Assembly: GCA_002691725.1 (NCBI GenBank)
Contig: NZIT01000095.1
Location: 14,389 to 21,361, forward strand
Length of the DNA stretch: 6,973 nucleotides
DNA from: SAR116 cluster bacterium
GTDB lineage: Bacteria > Pseudomonadota > Alphaproteobacteria > Puniceispirillales > UBA1172
Direction of reading: 5' to 3'
A program made the translations under genes and the position numbers. The notes beneath the pieces are model-generated. The model made no database searches. It had not been told where the DNA came from and saw nothing but the letters and a program-made list of their open reading frames with translations. How positions within the stretch are numbered: position 1 is the first letter of the stretch; every line of letters starts with the position of its first letter. Of the stretch, positions 6,775-6,973 are shown one piece after another.

Positions 6775-6973
6775 CGATATTACTATTCCCTGATCTAGCG
6801 AAAATACATTAGAAATAGCGTGTGATGATGATACTGACCTCACCACTATTACGATGATAATTTGCGATGGTTGAGCTTCATCGACGCTCATGTGGTCGGC
6901 ATTACCGATGGGTTCATAAAGCCTGATGCCCTTGCGTGTCGCCTGATGAACAAAACTCCGTTGCCCTTGCGGC
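6775..6973. other. Right-edge stretch with no assignable gene
   Basis: No gene is recognised in these 199 bp. Two frames stay open to the right edge. On the minus strand one frame is open from 6972 down to a TGA at 6771-6769, overlapping the end of the kinase gene; it would encode the last 67 or so residues of a leftward gene, with 'RKGIRLYEPIGNADH' as its most protein-like part. On the plus strand a frame opens after a TGA at 6835-6837 and reads 'IDAHVVGITDGF'. They are largely antisense to each other, so at most one is real. TAGCG occurs three times near 6772-6821, and no terminator hairpin is evident after the kinase stop. Confidence 0.4.

Overview
The window looks like ordinary chromosome from a free-living alphaproteobacterium of medium-to-low GC. 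The gene content (ketopantoate reductase-like protein, LysE/RhtB exporter, FAD-GcvT fusion dehydrogenase, APH-fold kinase), the Shine-Dalgarno starts and the codon choice would suit a marine SAR116-like lineage. That placement is an inference from general appearance, not a match to a known genome. I saw no rRNA, tRNA, CRISPR array, transposase, phage gene or replication origin.

Layout. Positions 1-762 (+) hold the C-terminal part of a 2-dehydropantoate 2-reductase family protein, cut by the left edge. It converges on a LysE/RhtB-type membrane exporter read leftward (1431-790). The two stop codons are 27 bp apart, and a short perfect inverted repeat lies between them. A roughly 290-bp divergent intergenic region follows. 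It carries six tandem copies of a 13-bp unit (1483-1560), the clearest non-coding structure in the window. On the + strand come three genes in the same direction: a large FAD oxidoreductase fused to a GcvT folate-binding module (1718-4159, dimethylglycine/sarcosine dehydrogenase type), then after 155 bp an acidic membrane-anchored protein of unknown function (4315-5718), then after 39 bp an APH/RdoA-type small-molecule kinase (5758-6774). The last 199 bp hold no gene I can assign, only two overlapping antisense open frames running off the right edge.

How the genes may work together. The dehydrogenase would oxidatively demethylate an N-methylated amino acid or amine and pass the one-carbon unit to tetrahydrofolate. 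The LysE-type exporter and the APH-type kinase also belong to families that handle amino acids or amino alcohols, so a loose theme of amino-compound metabolism is possible. Gaps and orientations do not prove one operon: only the 4315 and 5758 genes are close enough to suggest co-transcription. I found no strong sign of a new multi-gene system. The best leads are the 13-bp repeat array and the uncharacterised 467-residue anchored protein.
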